From positions 4,422 to 68,421 of the forward strand of contig MNCI01025128.1 in assembly GCA_015680685.1 (NCBI GenBank): a stretch of 64,000 nucleotides of DNA, given 5' to 3'. Under the pieces are notes generated by a model. It saw only the letters and a program-made list of their open reading frames with translations, was not told the origin of the DNA and did no database searches. The position numbers and the translations under genes are program-made. Source of the stretch: Gnetum montanum (lineage: Eukaryota; Streptophyta; Gnetopsida; Gnetales; Gnetaceae). This document shows, in pieces, positions 46,132 to 58,339 of the stretch (the stretch's first letter is position 1; each line of letters opens with the position of its first letter).

Positions 46132-46395
46132 CTATCTTAACCAAGAGAGGTGGTTAGTGAGCACATTCTCAATCCCTTTCCAATCTACCATTGTGAGATT
46201 GAATTCCTGCAAGATCATGAGCCACTGTATGATATGAGGGCTCACCATTGGCTTATTCATTAGGAAGCAAATGACACTGTGGTCTGTGTGCACAAATACT
46301 TTGTAGTTAAGTACATAGTGCCTGAACTTTTCAACAGCACACACCACTACCATCAGTTCTTTCTTAGTTGTGATGTAACTCAACTGTGCACCCAT
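46132..46395 (-). pseudogene. E2 RNase H
   Basis: 88 open codons: YITTKKELMVVVCAVEKFRHYV, FVHTDHSVICFLMNKPMVSP and a tail NVLTNHLSWLR. The catalytic-region TDH is intact, unlike E1's TNH. Upstream sequence to the RT is broken. Confidence 0.8.
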
Positions 46396-46859
46396 AATTC
46401 TTCAGCTTATGTAGTGGATGTAATATGGACATTTCTTATCATCCAACTACATAATCACAACTTCCAAGGCATAATTAGATGCAGCCATCATTATGTGAAA
46501 TGGTATGGACTAGTCTAGTGCCCGTAGAATTGGAGTTTTTATGAGTTTATCTTTTAGTTGTTAGAATGCATGTTCACATTCCTTGGTCCAAATGAATGGA
46601 GCAACTTTCTTCATAAGCTTTACCAAGAACTTTGCAATCTTAGAGAAATTTTCTATGAACTACTAGTAGTAGCCAATGAATGATCGAACATCTTTGATTA
46701 TCTTTGGTTAGGGTTTGAATCCTTAGATGACCCTTATCTTTTTAGGGTCTACCTCAATCCCAGCCTGAGTAATTCTATGCCCTAGTACTATGCATTCCTT
46801 GACCATTAAATGGCTTTTCTACCAATTGAGCCTAAGGTTTGTTTCAACACATATTGTTA

Positions 46860-47300
46860 GTACTTGCTCAAGGAAATCCAAGACTTGCTCAAATGTAGCC
46901 CCATAGGTAGAGAAGTCATCCATAAAGAACTCTATCCTACTACTAATTTTCTATTGAAAAATACTAAGGACTAAGCGTGGAAATATTTTAGGGGCATTGC
47001 ATAGACCAAATGGCATCTTACAATATGCAAAAGTCCTATAGGGACTCATGAATGTTGTCTTGGCCTGATCTTCTAGCACAATTTGGATTTGGTTATAGCC
47101 ACTATAACTATCCAAGAATCTATAATAGCAATTCCCAGAGATGGTGTTTAACACTCGATACACAAATGGCAATGGAAAATGATCTTTAAATGTTTCCATG
47201 TTCAATAGCCTAAAGTCAATGCAGATCCACCACTTGCCACCTTTCTTTGGTACTATTATGAATGGGTTAACCCACTCACTATCCATGATGGGATAGATGA
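46860..47300 (-). pseudogene. E2 reverse transcriptase
   Basis: The 111-codon open stretch 46951-47286 reads SEWVNPFIIVPKKGGKWWIC, DHFPLPFVYRVLN, FLDSYSGYNQIQI and PFGLCNAPKIF. Past its stop the catalytic box FMDDFST follows at about 46905-46925. Motifs and order match E1. A single stop separates the fingers from the box. Confidence 0.82.
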
Positions 47301-47786
47301 ACCTTACCTTGAGGAGTTGTTTTTTTTCCTCTTTGATGATCTACTTTAACTTCAACTACCTTTGTGGCTGCCTTCTTGGATTCATGGTCAGGTCAATGTA
47401 AATGCAATGTTGGCATATCCTTGAATCGATTCTAGTCAGCTTGAGATATGACCAAGCAAAGGCTATTGTCCATTTGTTAACCACCTTTAATAGCTTTTCT
47501 TTTTATTCAAGAGTAAGTTTGGCATTGATTATAATCAACTTTCCATTGTTTAAAATGCATACTCCATGCTGGTTGGTAGAGTTTTTAACTCTAGGAGATT
47601 CTGCTTGAAATTATTAGGGATTTACAACTCTTCCCAATAGGTATCATCATCTTCATTATCAGAGAGTTGGTGATGAACTTGCTTAAGTTCATCCATACCT
47701 TTAACATAAGCACATGTTAGGCTCTCAGTTGGTTCCATGCATAATGTGCTACTATCAAAGTTAGCTGTCAATCACTAGGTGCCCTC

Positions 47787-48332
47787 CTATTTTGTGATTG
47801 CTACATATAGGCACTTCTGGATATTTGTTTCTTGTGCACATTGATTACATGATTTAATGAATGTACTCTTAATGGACCATATTTTCTGCACGCAATTGCA
47901 CCCATTATCATTGTACGTGATGCATGCAACATACTTCTTCTCTAGTTGTCCAAATTTATTTTTCTTAAAGATTTCCAATGAGAGGTTCCTTATGCCCATT
48001 CGTGCATCAACCATGCTTAACCAAGCCCTTCCCATAATGATGGAGAAGTCACCTTTGTAGTTCTCTACCTTCATCACCAGAAAATTGGTAGGATAGGACC
48101 ACCCACAAATTATGGTCACAATGTCCTCCACTAGTCCCTACAAGACAATGATTGATTGGTTTGCCAATTCTAAATGGATGTTACTCCTCTTGAGAAATGG
48201 TAGGTTCCAGGCCTTGTACATGTCATGAGAGATGAGATTAACACTAGAACTAGAATCAAGAAGAGCTTTGCATGGCTCATGTCTAGCAATGTGCAAGTAA
48301 ATAAGAGGACTTCCTAAGTCAAATCTTTTCAT
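47787..48332 (-). pseudogene. E2 protease
   Basis: Two adjacent frames: KALLDSSSSVNLISHDMY (48138-48332), then GWSYPTNFLVMKVENYKGDF and IIMGRAWLSMVDA (47787-48131). The active-site triplet is Asp-Ser-Ser rather than Asp-Ser/Thr-Gly, as in E1 and E4. A Cys-containing tail (CNQCAQETN) ends the region. Confidence 0.75.
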
Positions 48333-48539
48333 GGGAAGGTTACTAGCTTTGATCTAATTAGAAACAACATGAGTTAACATCATAGTATAGATCCAAGGTG
48401 GTGTTTGGTTTGAAGGGTACTCGAATGTGTTTAATGTAGAGGGTGAGGCTGTTCGAGATGCAGGGTGACCAACCACATTAGGTTATGAAGGTTTGGGAGG
48501 ACTATTAGGTTAGAAAAAGGGTCATTATTTGAATTGATT

Positions 48540-50880
48540 ATCTAAACCACCCAACTAGAAGGCTGATTGTGAATGTATAGTCCTCATAACATTTCATTAC
48601 TACAATTGTGGGGGAATTTTGCCTTGCATTAATGGAGCAGTAGGTAATTGGGTTGAGGGTAGAGGGATGTGTGCAAATGGATGTGGAGAGTGGTATGGGT
48701 GTGAGTACTTTCCTCGAGTAGATGGTCAATGAGTTCGATGGCATTCTAGAGGATAATAGTGATGTTGGAATGATGCATGGCTTGCAAAGCTTCATGGAGA
48801 AATAGGTTGCTAAACATAGTACCTATATGGATCTAACTGCCTGTAAGGGTACTGTTGTCTTGGTAGTGGCATTCCCCACAATTGTGGTTGGTGAAACTGT
48901 TGATATTATTTATATGGTTGTGGTGGAGCTCCGCTTGTATAATAAGCTTATTATTGCTAATGGAACTACCTTAGATTTCCTTGAGGATAAGACAATCCTC
49001 TGGGTGCTTGCCTACATGCTAGTTGCAGACTCAGTGTGTACACCCTAGACTCTTGTAAGTGTGACACCATAGGGCAACATTATTTAGGTTGTTCATATTG
49101 ATAAATGTCACATCCATCATCATTATTGGAGTTTGTCTTTGCAACTTCTTCAACTGTAGTAGCTTTGCCCTTACCTCTCTAGTTAGCACATACAACTTCT
49201 TTCCATCTCCTGCAGTCACGATCACTATTCTGCTCCTTGGATGCTTCAACAATCTTCATAGAACTTTGGAATTTTTCATCCAAAGAGTCCCATAATTTGT
49301 CAACCTTTTCCAAAATATCAAAAATAGATTTTGGTATGGGCAAGGTCTTCTTGTTTACCACTTCATCAAGTGGTGACTACTCCTTGTCATAGAATTGGAC
49401 CTCCCTTTTCCTGATGAAAAGGTCCCTATTATACTCTTTTGCACTTTTTATTTTTTGCAACTCACCTTCTTCTTTTGCAACTTGCTCTATTAGCCTTTGT
49501 ATCTGATGAGCTCTCAGCTTGGATAGTCTCCCTTGGGCATAAACCCCAAGAGTTCTTCCAATTTCTACTCTGAGCCCATTTATGATGTGGTGGGATTGTT
49601 CCCTTTGAGAGTAACCATGGCTAGGGCTTTAATGTAAGAGAGACTAATAGCTACCCATGGTGGCATCCAAGGGTTCATGTGTGCCCTGTTTTCAACCTTG
49701 GATTTGCCTTCTCAGATTGAACACTCTAAAGTACATTTGGTATTTGTCATTAAATAGTTCAAACATGGTACTCCATCTATGAATGGATTTCAACTCTAAG
49801 AACTGGTACTAGCTTTCAGCTTCTTTGATGAGTGTCCTCAGGAAGAGCTTGAGTTTTTGCTAGTCATTTTCAATGTTCTTCAAGGCACACGCATCATGGA
49901 AAGTTTGTGGATATGTTTGCGGATCAGAATTGTATCCTCCTCAAATCTTGGGATATTGTTCATTTCTAAGTACTTAATCTGACTATCTCTCACATGCTTA
50001 GTTGAAATTTTTACTGCCTTTGCAATGTTAAGCATGCTTTGGATTACCAACAAAGGCTCATCATCATCATGATTTTGTTATTGCCAATGACGTCCTCTGT
50101 TACCCCTTCATTTATTACGAGCTTGGTGATTAGTATTATTGTCTCATTGAGCACCTTCATCATGGTTATTTCTTCTATGATGTCATTTAGAATCAAAAGA
50201 AGAGGAAGAAGAGGATGTAGATAAAGAGGGCAAAGAGGGAGGAGGACTACAACTACCATGAAGTATGCCAACTTCCCTTAAGTTGTCATGGCCATGATCA
50301 TCATATTTCTTATTATCTTGATGCTTATCCAATCCCTTTTCTTGATTTCCATCTTTCCTTAAACCTAGATTGTTGATTGTACACTGCAGGTTCAGAGTCA
50401 CACCCCTATCATCAGTAATAAGGGCTGGAGAATTGTTATGTTGAGAGCCCTCAAAGGGAGCATCCTTATTGTCATCTTAGTTCAGTAGGAACAAGGAATT
50501 AGTGAATTGTTTCCTCTTCACAGCCTCATGATGCTTCTCTTAATGTTGATCTCGCTTGTGTTGTGTTTTAGTGGGATGGTAGTCTCGATAGTCGTAGTCA
50601 TGCACAATATACTCTTCTTGAAGATCATGGATGCCTAACTTCTTAATAGTTCAAAGCAGTATCATGGGGATAGATCGATTGAAGGGCATTATGATGTTGC
50701 CCTCCATATCACACCATCATAGTTGCTCATCTTGATGTAGGATGAAGGTGAAGTTAGACATGTACTCATTCGAATGAGTATATACCACTTTGCACTCCTA
50801 TGGGATCGACGATTTAACATCATCACACTTGTGAGAAGAAGAAGGCATTTTGCAAAACAATTAAAATTATTAGCATGCTT
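48540..50880 (-). pseudogene. E2 gag, decayed
   Basis: Collinear with E3 gag: VVYTHSNEYMSNFTFILHQD near 50780, a Ser-rich linker SLPSLSTSSSSSSFDSK (50183-50250), MNNIPRF near 49960, then KVDKLWDSLDEKFQSSMKI (49260-49325) and the conserved tail block near 49050-49110. Many stops; frames shift at least four times. Confidence 0.7.
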
Positions 50881-50981
50881 TGTAATTATATGTCAAGTGA
50901 GAGTGATGTTGACCTTGGGTTCATCCAATGATATTAATAATATTCACTAATTCTAGATAGCGCACGTTTTAAGAAATAGAG

Positions 50982-50999
50982 CCTCCAACAATGGTGTCA
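50982..50999 (-). other. E2 primer-binding site, tRNA-Asp type
   Basis: Minus sense TGACACCATTGTTGGAGG, next to the 5' LTR. Differences from TGGCGCCGTTGCCGGGGA are transitions only. Confidence 0.75.
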
Positions 51000-51000
51000 A

Positions 51001-51916
51001 TGATGAGCGGTGAAAGTACCTCTATGCCCAACCATATGAATCACAAAGCATTCACATGCAGTTCGATCGAATTATGTGGACTCTATAGTTTTCAGTACAC
51101 TAATTTTTTAAGAAGTAAACCTTTCCCTCAAGGTCATTTATTGTCTTCCTAATTACACTTCTAATGCACATGGTATGGTTAAGTGTAATCGAGGCATATG
51201 ATTTTTATTGTTTTATGTTTTATATTCTTTGGTGCTTAGAGTAGAGAGATGAAATAATCTAATAATTGATTTAGTTTAACTAATTAACTATTTTCTAACT
51301 AGTCCTAACATAAGCATCCGATCTCACTTTTCGTACACATCTTGAATCCATGTATCCACTACTGGGTTACCAAGTGCTATGCTACTAGGTGCACCAAATA
51401 ATAACACTACTAGGATTACTAAGCGAATACATGTTTATGCTCAAAGCAGTTGTACTTATGTATTTAACCTATTTAGCTTATCTTACTTAATCACTTAATT
51501 AACTTAATTACTGAAAAACATTGAACAAATAGCTGAAAACATTAAATGCAAGAATAAAACATTTAAATTATCCAGACTACTACAAGGTTTATCAAGAAGC
51601 TCGTCTTTATTGCCATACACACTAGTGTGGTTCAATTACAACAGTGCTCAAATAAAGATTTGTACACTCAATGTCTTCTACAGTGGGCACTCAAGAAAAT
51701 ATTCTAACTGTAAAATGAACAAATTGTAAGAGCTCTGCTACTACTATGACTTGAATGCTCATAAACATGGCTAGGAGCTCATATTTATAATTTTTGCTAC
51801 AATACTACATCAATGGGGCCCATAGATGTAGCAAATGCTACATCAATGTAGCCCCGTTGATGGGGCAACACCACGTAAATAGGACCCCATCGATGAGACA
51901 CTTTGACGCTTTATCA
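51001..51916 (-). repeat. E2 5' LTR (916 bp)
   Basis: Left end TGATGAGCGGTGAAAG, right end TTTATCA (one transition from TTCATCA). U3 at 51790-51905 has CCCATCGATG, GCCCCGTTGATGGGGC and CATCAATGTAGCCCC units, and a TATA-like TATAAATATG (minus sense) at about 51780. Confidence 0.9.
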
Positions 51917-53710
51917 ATCTTCTTCAACCAAGGTACCACTTTCAACATTGACGATATGTCTTTTGCTACTATTCTTTGATTTATTTTTTGACTAGTTTTT
52001 TTTGAGCTACTTACATCTTGCTCTCGAAGGACTTCACATAACATTAAAACATAGTGTTAAAAATGAAATATTTTAAATTCAAATATTCATGGGAGCCATA
52101 AAGAGACTTCTAAAGTTTCTTCAAGTGCACGATGTAGATATCAATGATGTCAGCATCCATCTATTCTTTCCATCCTTTTTTATATAAAGTCCTAGAAAAA
52201 AATCTTGTGGCAACATATGGGGGAAATAATGTCCTCACAAGTTATTTATTGTCAACCAAGTTAGAAACAACCAACTGCATCACTCTATCAATTATTGCAC
52301 ATTCATCAATTATTGGCATTTGAAATCAACATTGGCATCTATTGCAAGATGGAAAAATCAGATAATAAGCTTGGACAACATTTTAGTATTATTTTTCATA
52401 CATATGATAAGACTATAGTAACCAACAAATCGAACATTTTAATTTCTAAATGTAACAAATACAACAACAATATCAACTTTTCTTACCTTTTGCTTTATGG
52501 ATTACTTATTCTTTATTATACTCAGTAGAAGCAAATAATTTCTTGGATGCTTTGGGTGTACCCATATCATTCAAATTTGTTACACACATTGACATTAAGC
52601 ACATTAAAAGAGAGGCTTTCAAAAATAATAAAGTTTTAAAGAAATATAGAAAATGTACAACATCATACCATTTTTAGGGTCTTTTGTGATGTTGCTTCTA
52701 TTAGGGTGAATGATTTTTGCCACCAATGCATATTTCAGTATTTAATGCTACAATTTCATCATCCATTTTTTGATTTTGATCAAGAAGCTTGTTCATGTAA
52801 CTATTTTCATTGGCCACAAAGCTCTCTATTTTTGCTTTTAGTGCATTGTTCTCTTCTACCAACTGAGACTTGTCAGATTTAAGCTCCTCCACAATATTTC
52901 AAAGTGTTGCATTGCTTTTGGAGTATTGATGTAATGTCTCGATCAAATTATCTAACTTATCTCTGATTTCTTTCAAAGAACATTTGTCATGATGGCACAC
53001 ATCTTGCATAAAAGGCTTATCATCTTCTTCTTATCGGTTGAGCTTTTAGGCCTCTTAAACAAGGATGCATTCCTGAAATGCTATCAGGCTCAAACTTCAC
53101 TATATCTTTAAGTTGGTTAGGGATTAATTGTATGTTGTGTTTCTATATAATTTGGTCACAATAATTGGAAAGCTTAAAGACTCTCTAACATCATGAAGCT
53201 GTCATGTCCTTCCATGCCTTCTCATCTCAAACAATATGGTCATTGGGATATCAAAAGGAAGACCTTTATTATTATTCAATGGCCACATCTAGTAAAATTG
53301 CATTGTTAGAAATCTTAGCTTTTATTGCTTTTACTAGAAATAAAGCCCACTACATAAATTTCAAGAGCAACAACAACTTTGGATAACAATTTGGGTTGCT
53401 ATCTCTCTTATTAAAATTTTGGGCATACTAAATCAAGTGGTTTTCATTTTTCTTCCACCTTCGTTCCTTAATAGCTAGCTCATTATGGCATGGAACTTTT
53501 ATGATATCTGCAATATGATTTGCGTTGAAGGTGAAATTCAGACCTTGTACAGTGGCTTGCAAAGTATTTTATCCTATTCGAGACATCATCAATCATTCAT
53601 TCATAAAAATTCTAAACAACATTTTTATCGTATCATCCTTCCATTATCATCCAGTCATATACTTCAAGTCGCTTTAACTTCTCAGAAAGGATAGACATTT
53701 CTGGCAACTC
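51917..53710 (-). other. Host sequence of E2, possible transposon gene remains
   Basis: Minus-strand frames show KKTSQKINQRIVAKDISSML (51917-52030), which should join the Ulp1-like fragment at 38544 once E2 is removed, and a 63-codon coiled-coil-like segment at 52701-52892 (MEELKSDKSQLVEENNAL...). AT-rich gaps between them could be introns. I cannot name the gene. An Ulp1-carrying transposon is a reasonable guess. Confidence 0.35.
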
Positions 53711-53999
53711 TAAAATAGTTTGAACATTACAATCACAAACTAAGGTAGTAGCTACAATTTCGAAGATTCAATAACATTTAGAATGACATAACAAAAAAAA
53801 GTTGCTGAACAACTTTGGTAATATAATTTTGAAATAACTATATTTCAAAATAAAACAACTCAGATCTTTTTGGTTGGTGCTTTTGCGTTTACAACACATG
53901 ATTGGACATAACTTGGAAAATAATTTACCAACTGTAGCTATGTTGCATTAAAATTAACATTATTAGCACACATTAGAAACAGTGCTACAAGACTAGTGG

Positions 54000-54480
54000 A
54001 TTGCAAAGCACAGTTCTCACGCAATCGAAAACTAAAACAATATTAAAAAAGTGTTACGAAAGTGTAGGTCACAATATGGCTGCATTTCTCAAAATATATT
54101 AAAATTTAATAAACAATGCCAGTGCAAGTCTCTCACAATCAAATACAAAAGTATTAACAAACAGTGCCATGAAATTGTGGGTCATAGTTTACAAATTAAA
54201 ATACTCTCGCACTACAGTGCGAGGTGCAAGGCTCTCACAATCAGTAACGGTGATATAAAATGATAGTGCGACAAAACTACGCTTTGTAGTGAGGTCGCAA
54301 ACTACCATTAATAAAATGAGACACATGTGAAACCATGCGAATCATAGTGAATCGCATAATTGTTAGTTTCGGTGCGACTTGCATAGACTTGCACTGCGAA
54401 AATTTGAAAATGAAAATGTGGGATGTGAAGCCATGCAATGTGAACAAAACAAAATTGCAAGTCACATTAACTCACATTTA
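54000..54480. repeat. Degenerate repeats with CTCTCACAATC and GTGCGA motifs
   Basis: About 100-bp units recur loosely: ...CTCTCACAATCA... and ...AAACA(G/A)TGCCA.... A small hairpin CTCGCACTACAGTGCGAG sits at 54213-54230. Two AAACCCT-like heptamers follow at about 54489-54505, too few to be telomeric. Confidence 0.45.
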
Positions 54481-55727
54481 AATTGTAGCAAAACCCTAAA
54501 CCCTAAAACCAAACAAGCAAGTGAACACCATTTAAAAAAAAAATAACAATGATCCATGTTAACTTACCAAATGGAGCGGAGTAGAGAGCGCATCGGCAGA
54601 GGCAACAACAGGTGGTTGAGAGTGCAATGGGTGGGTCGACAGTTGCAACAATTGGGCAAACAGCGATGATAGAGAGTGTAGCAGTAGCAGCGGAGGGCAA
54701 TGATAGTGTTGAAGAACAGCAGGTGGAGAGCAGCAGTTGAGCGAAGCACTGCGGGCAAAGCGCAGGGGCAAAGTAGAGCACAATGGGTGAGAAAAGGTGC
54801 GATTTCTGTTTTACTTCGAGGGTTGGGAGAAAACAGGATTTTTGAATGTCCTAACTAGCTATGAGTTTGTGGATGACTATGGGTGGGGGCTATGGGTGCA
54901 TGGCCATGGATGGATGCAGCATGTATGCCATCAGACAAGTGCATAGGCCATTCGTGGTCTAATGGGACCACAAATAACCTTTGCAGAAGTGGAAAAACAC
55001 AAAACATGAACATTGAATGCTCGATCACTATGAGCGAAGTTGGTAGAAGGATAACTAACAATGTTGATAAAAAGACATTTACCATGATTAACTAGCACAA
55101 CACAATAATGGATTCATGTGTATGAGAGTGTTAATTTACAATTGGATTAAGTAAGATAATAAAGTAATATTAAATAGTAAAAATAGAAATTTAATTATGG
55201 AATCAGAAGAAATGCATTAAGAACACAAGAAATTATTTTGGGGAAAGCATAAGAAAACTTCAGCATTGACTCCAACTCTTAGCAAGCCTTAGAAATTCAA
55301 GTCCTCTTGTTTTACAACAAGCTTAGATGAAGCCTTCACAAAAGAAAGGGACCACAACTACAATTATGCCTCATAAGATTGGATGATGAGATGAGACCAA
55401 GCATCCACTTATACAGTGGTCATAATATCATGCTTTGGGTAAAAGCCAAATTATGGAATTGTAAACCATAATTAATCATGACCAAATTGAATATGAAAGG
55501 TTACATATTTTTTTAATATATTATATACTTTGATTTTCGTTATTTTGCTATTTTGTAGATAACAATTTGCAAACATTTACCAAGATATCTTAAACTTAAA
55601 ATTAAGAACACACCTTACAATCAGAGGTGCGTACGAGCCAAAAGAATGGTTTATGTGACCCTGGCGGAGTCCCCTGGAAAGTTCACGTTTTGGCAATGCA
55701 TGAGTATCCAAATATGCAGCCAGCTAT

Positions 55728-57110
55728 GCGCAAGAGATTCTTGAGTCTAGATAAATTTTGAAGAACTGTTCGCGTTAAATTCGGAGCATGGGTATGCATT
55801 TCATAATTTCCAGTCCAGTAATTTCCAATCAAATTTTGTCCAGATCTGTACATATATATTGAATTGTCCTTGCCTTGCCTTGTTCTCTTGCCTTGTTCTC
55901 GATGTCTACATTGTGCATTAAAATCTTCCCTATTCTGCTTACATTAAAATCATACCAACCTTCTCCTGTGCATTAAAATCTTTCCCATCTCCTCCTCATT
56001 TCCTTCATACCAACCTTCTCCTGTGGATTAAAATCTTCCCGATCTGCTCCTCCTCATTCCCTTGTTAAGACTCATGACATCGGCATGAGACCACAGAAAA
56101 CAAGGGAGTACGAACGAATAAACAAAAACACACGGAAATCACGAAAGGGCTACTTTGGTAACTGAAGCCCGAAGGGCCAAGTTGATCATACGGAAGTCAA
56201 GTTTGGGACGGGGCGTGCCACGTAGACATTGCATTTGCATGGATTGGCCTTTGGAAGCGTCAAAGGTTCCGCCATGACTCACACAGTCATGCGTGTTTAG
56301 TGATCATTGCTGGTTTTTGCTCTTTTTCTCATATCTCTGCCGAAAAAACAAAACAGCAGAGACCCTGTTTTTAAAATCTGTTTTGGATGGATGCTTGTTC
56401 AACTTGTTATTTAAAATCTGTTTGCTTATGAGCCAACGAAGCCCACCGTGCCAGAGCACCACCGTGCCAGCTCATGGTGCTCTGTTTTTACCTTTCCCTT
56501 CATCATGACTAGTGCCGATTCCTCAGCATCTGAAAGGTTTGAGGAATCCGAAAGGTTTTCCATCTCCCTGGGTGAGGTGAGTTATTGGGCTGTGCCTAGT
56601 TTAGTTAAGTTGTTTTCTTGTAATGTGCTTGTCTTCAACATGGCCCTACGGGGTTACTCACAGGTCATCAATGAACAAAAGTATTAGCAGACCTGATTTG
56701 TTATAAATTTGGTTGAGCCTTGAGGCTTAATTTCATTCTTGGAAAGATTGTATTGAGTAACCAAAGGTTTCATTTTATTGCTGTCATTTTGGTTGTTGCA
56801 GAAATTATATGTTTGGCTAGATTATGGCTCTTGAGGAAGGAAATGGATTCAATGCTCTCCATACCTTTGCAAATTTTTTTTGCATCATTTTAATAATGAT
56901 ACTGCAATCTTCTGTGCAACTTTTAAGCATTAACAATATTTTGGATTTACATTGTACTTGTTCTATATTCTACAAATGATATATCAAGTTTAATTTTTTT
57001 AAAAAATTAATATATTTAAATTTTCTCTGTCATGTCTCCGCTATGAACCCGACCCGACCCCACTTTTTCTTGAGGGACACCCACGTTCAGAATCAGAATC
57101 CTCAATTCCT
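55728..57110. other. 1.5-kb segment present only in block B
   Basis: Lies between CAGCCA-type sequences where block A reads straight through, so one copy lost or the other gained it. It contains CATTAAAATCTTCCC / CATACCAACCTTCTCCTGTG units at 55913-56060. A candidate first exon is ATG 56505 to a GTGAGT donor at 56577: 24 codons, MTSADSSASERFEESERFSI..., exactly in frame with the donor. No second exon was found, so this stays a weak candidate. Confidence 0.4.
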
Positions 57111-57242
57111 GGTTTCCACGATTCTTTTGATGCATAGCGAGCCAGCCAGCAAGGGGTTTCCACGATTCTTTTGATGCATAGCGAGCCAGCCAGCAAGGGG
57201 TTTCCACGATTCTTTTGATGCATAGCGAGCCAGCCAGCAAGG
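57111..57242. repeat. Perfect 44-bp tandem triplication before UGT-C
   Basis: Three apparently identical 44-bp units start at 57111, 57155 and 57199, each GGTTTCCACGATTC...GCCAGCCAGCAAGG. Block A has only a related stretch once (about 28515-28540). The exact identity shows a recent expansion just upstream of the UGT-C leader. Confidence 0.93.
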
Positions 57243-57342
57243 GGTTTGGCTTTGACGTTCGTGTAAACAGAATCAACTGTGATTTTGCAGAGCAATTATT
57301 TAAGTGAGGAGGAGCAACAATTCTTGCCAACCACAGCACGGA

Positions 57343-57632
57343 ATGGAGTCTCAGACAGGCGTCTCCTACTCCTGCCGGGGTCGCCGTCTAGTTATGTTGG
57401 CCCATGATGGCATGGGCCATTTCCGGCCGATGCTGCATCTGGCGCAGGCGCTCTCAGCGCTGAACGCCTTCGACATCACACTCTTCCCCAACTCGCCGAC
57501 GCCCAGAGCACTGGTATTCAGGTGGAGCAACTGCAAATGATTGCCGGCGGTGGCCATGGATTCGTTGTCAACGCTACGGCCGCCTTCGCTGCGGCTGTCA
57601 ATGGCAGCCGACCCAATCCACCGTCAATGTGA
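57343..57632 (+). pseudogene. UGT-C: gutted UGT copy
   Basis: Starts at the ATG equivalent to UGT-A (MESQTGVSYSCRG...), keeps GMGHFRPMLHLAQALSALNA, then carries a 25-bp deletion after ACTCTT (57481-57486 region) that shifts the frame. A second deletion joins the bases equal to 28890 to those equal to 30037: 1146 bp gone, junction at a shared GGC (57578-57580). It ends at the original stop region, 57630-57632. PSPG box and Asp115 are gone. CpGs are largely kept, so the damage is by deletion, not slow decay. Confidence 0.93.
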
Positions 57633-58180
57633 TGAGCTTTCCTTGGTTCTAAATGATGATATTTTTAAAATATTATTTTGTTCTAAAGGATTTGTTCGAT
57701 TGTCCAGTTAGTCACATCGCCTTAAAGCAACAAAGAATTTACTCTTCTGCTTCTGACTCGGGTTGACAGGGTTGACAGGGGGATCTGATCTTGCATCAGC
57801 AGCGCCGGCGTCCGCAAGGGCTTTTCCGCCATCGCTATTATCGTGCTTTGCGATTACGCGGCAGCATCCTCACGGTTTTCTTTTTCGCTGTGTCTGTCCT
57901 AAAGCAAGTCTGGAGATTTGCATATGGAGTCCTAAGTTTTAATGATATCGTCGTGGAGCCATCGTTTCTTTCAAGCGGCAAATTGTATTCTTGTCCTCTG
58001 TGTTCTCCTCTGCATGGGGTTTCTACGTGCAAGACAGGTAGATTTGTGCGGCTATAGCTGCAACAGCCTGGCAGATCTGCGTGGCTGTTTCAGTGCTGCG
58101 GTGAATCTGTGCCAAGGATCTACTGCTGCTACGGTTTGTGAGTTTTCTACCAACGTTGCTTAGTATAAATATGCCAATCC
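57633..58180 (+). other. 3' flank of UGT-C
   Basis: Shared with the UGT-A flank. GTTGACAGG is doubled in tandem (57763-57780). It keeps GATCTGATCTTGCATCAGCA and GCGCCGGCGTCCGC. It lacks the AT-rich stretch found at 30600-31050 after UGT-A, joining at about GCTTAGTATAAATATGCC (58158). Confidence 0.7.
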
Positions 58181-58339
58181 AGCCTAGCGCATTGAAGTTT
58201 CTCACGCCTTTACTACACTTGAAACTTTCTCTTAGTGGAACTCTTTGAGGCATCCCCGATCAAGAAGGCTCTCTCTATTTACATTTTTGTAACACGTAAT
58301 GCAACTCTCATTACATGTGCTTGGAAATTTGACGAGGGA

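Larger units (their letters stand above)
38545..51916 (-). mobile_element. E2: full-length Athila/Tat-like element
   Basis: 13.37 kb on the minus strand: 5' LTR 51001-51916, primer site, gag, protease, RT, RNase H, integrase, spacer, promoter-like module, ORF3, purine tract, 3' LTR 38545-39474. Flanking bases are ACCTT (38540-38544) and ATCTT (51917-51921), a 5-bp duplication with one transition. Its coding parts have fewer breaks than E1's in integrase and RT. It lies in the Ulp1-like gene. Confidence 0.9.

Noticed and set aside
54487-54510. Telomere-like AAACCCT units
   Set aside because: Only about two units, not an array; common by chance in plant DNA.
54555-54790. Several overlapping minus-strand frames rich in Ser, Leu and Pro
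   Set aside because: Three frames are open at once over a GCAGNN-rich low-complexity stretch, which is not a sign of a gene.
54780-54850. Terminal inverted repeat of a MULE paired with sequence near 36600
   Set aside because: I looked for the reverse complement of this edge at 36500-38200 and found no match.
57343-57632. UGT-C as a functional short protein
   Set aside because: The 25-bp deletion shifts the frame soon after the first motif, and both the donor-binding box and Asp115 are gone.
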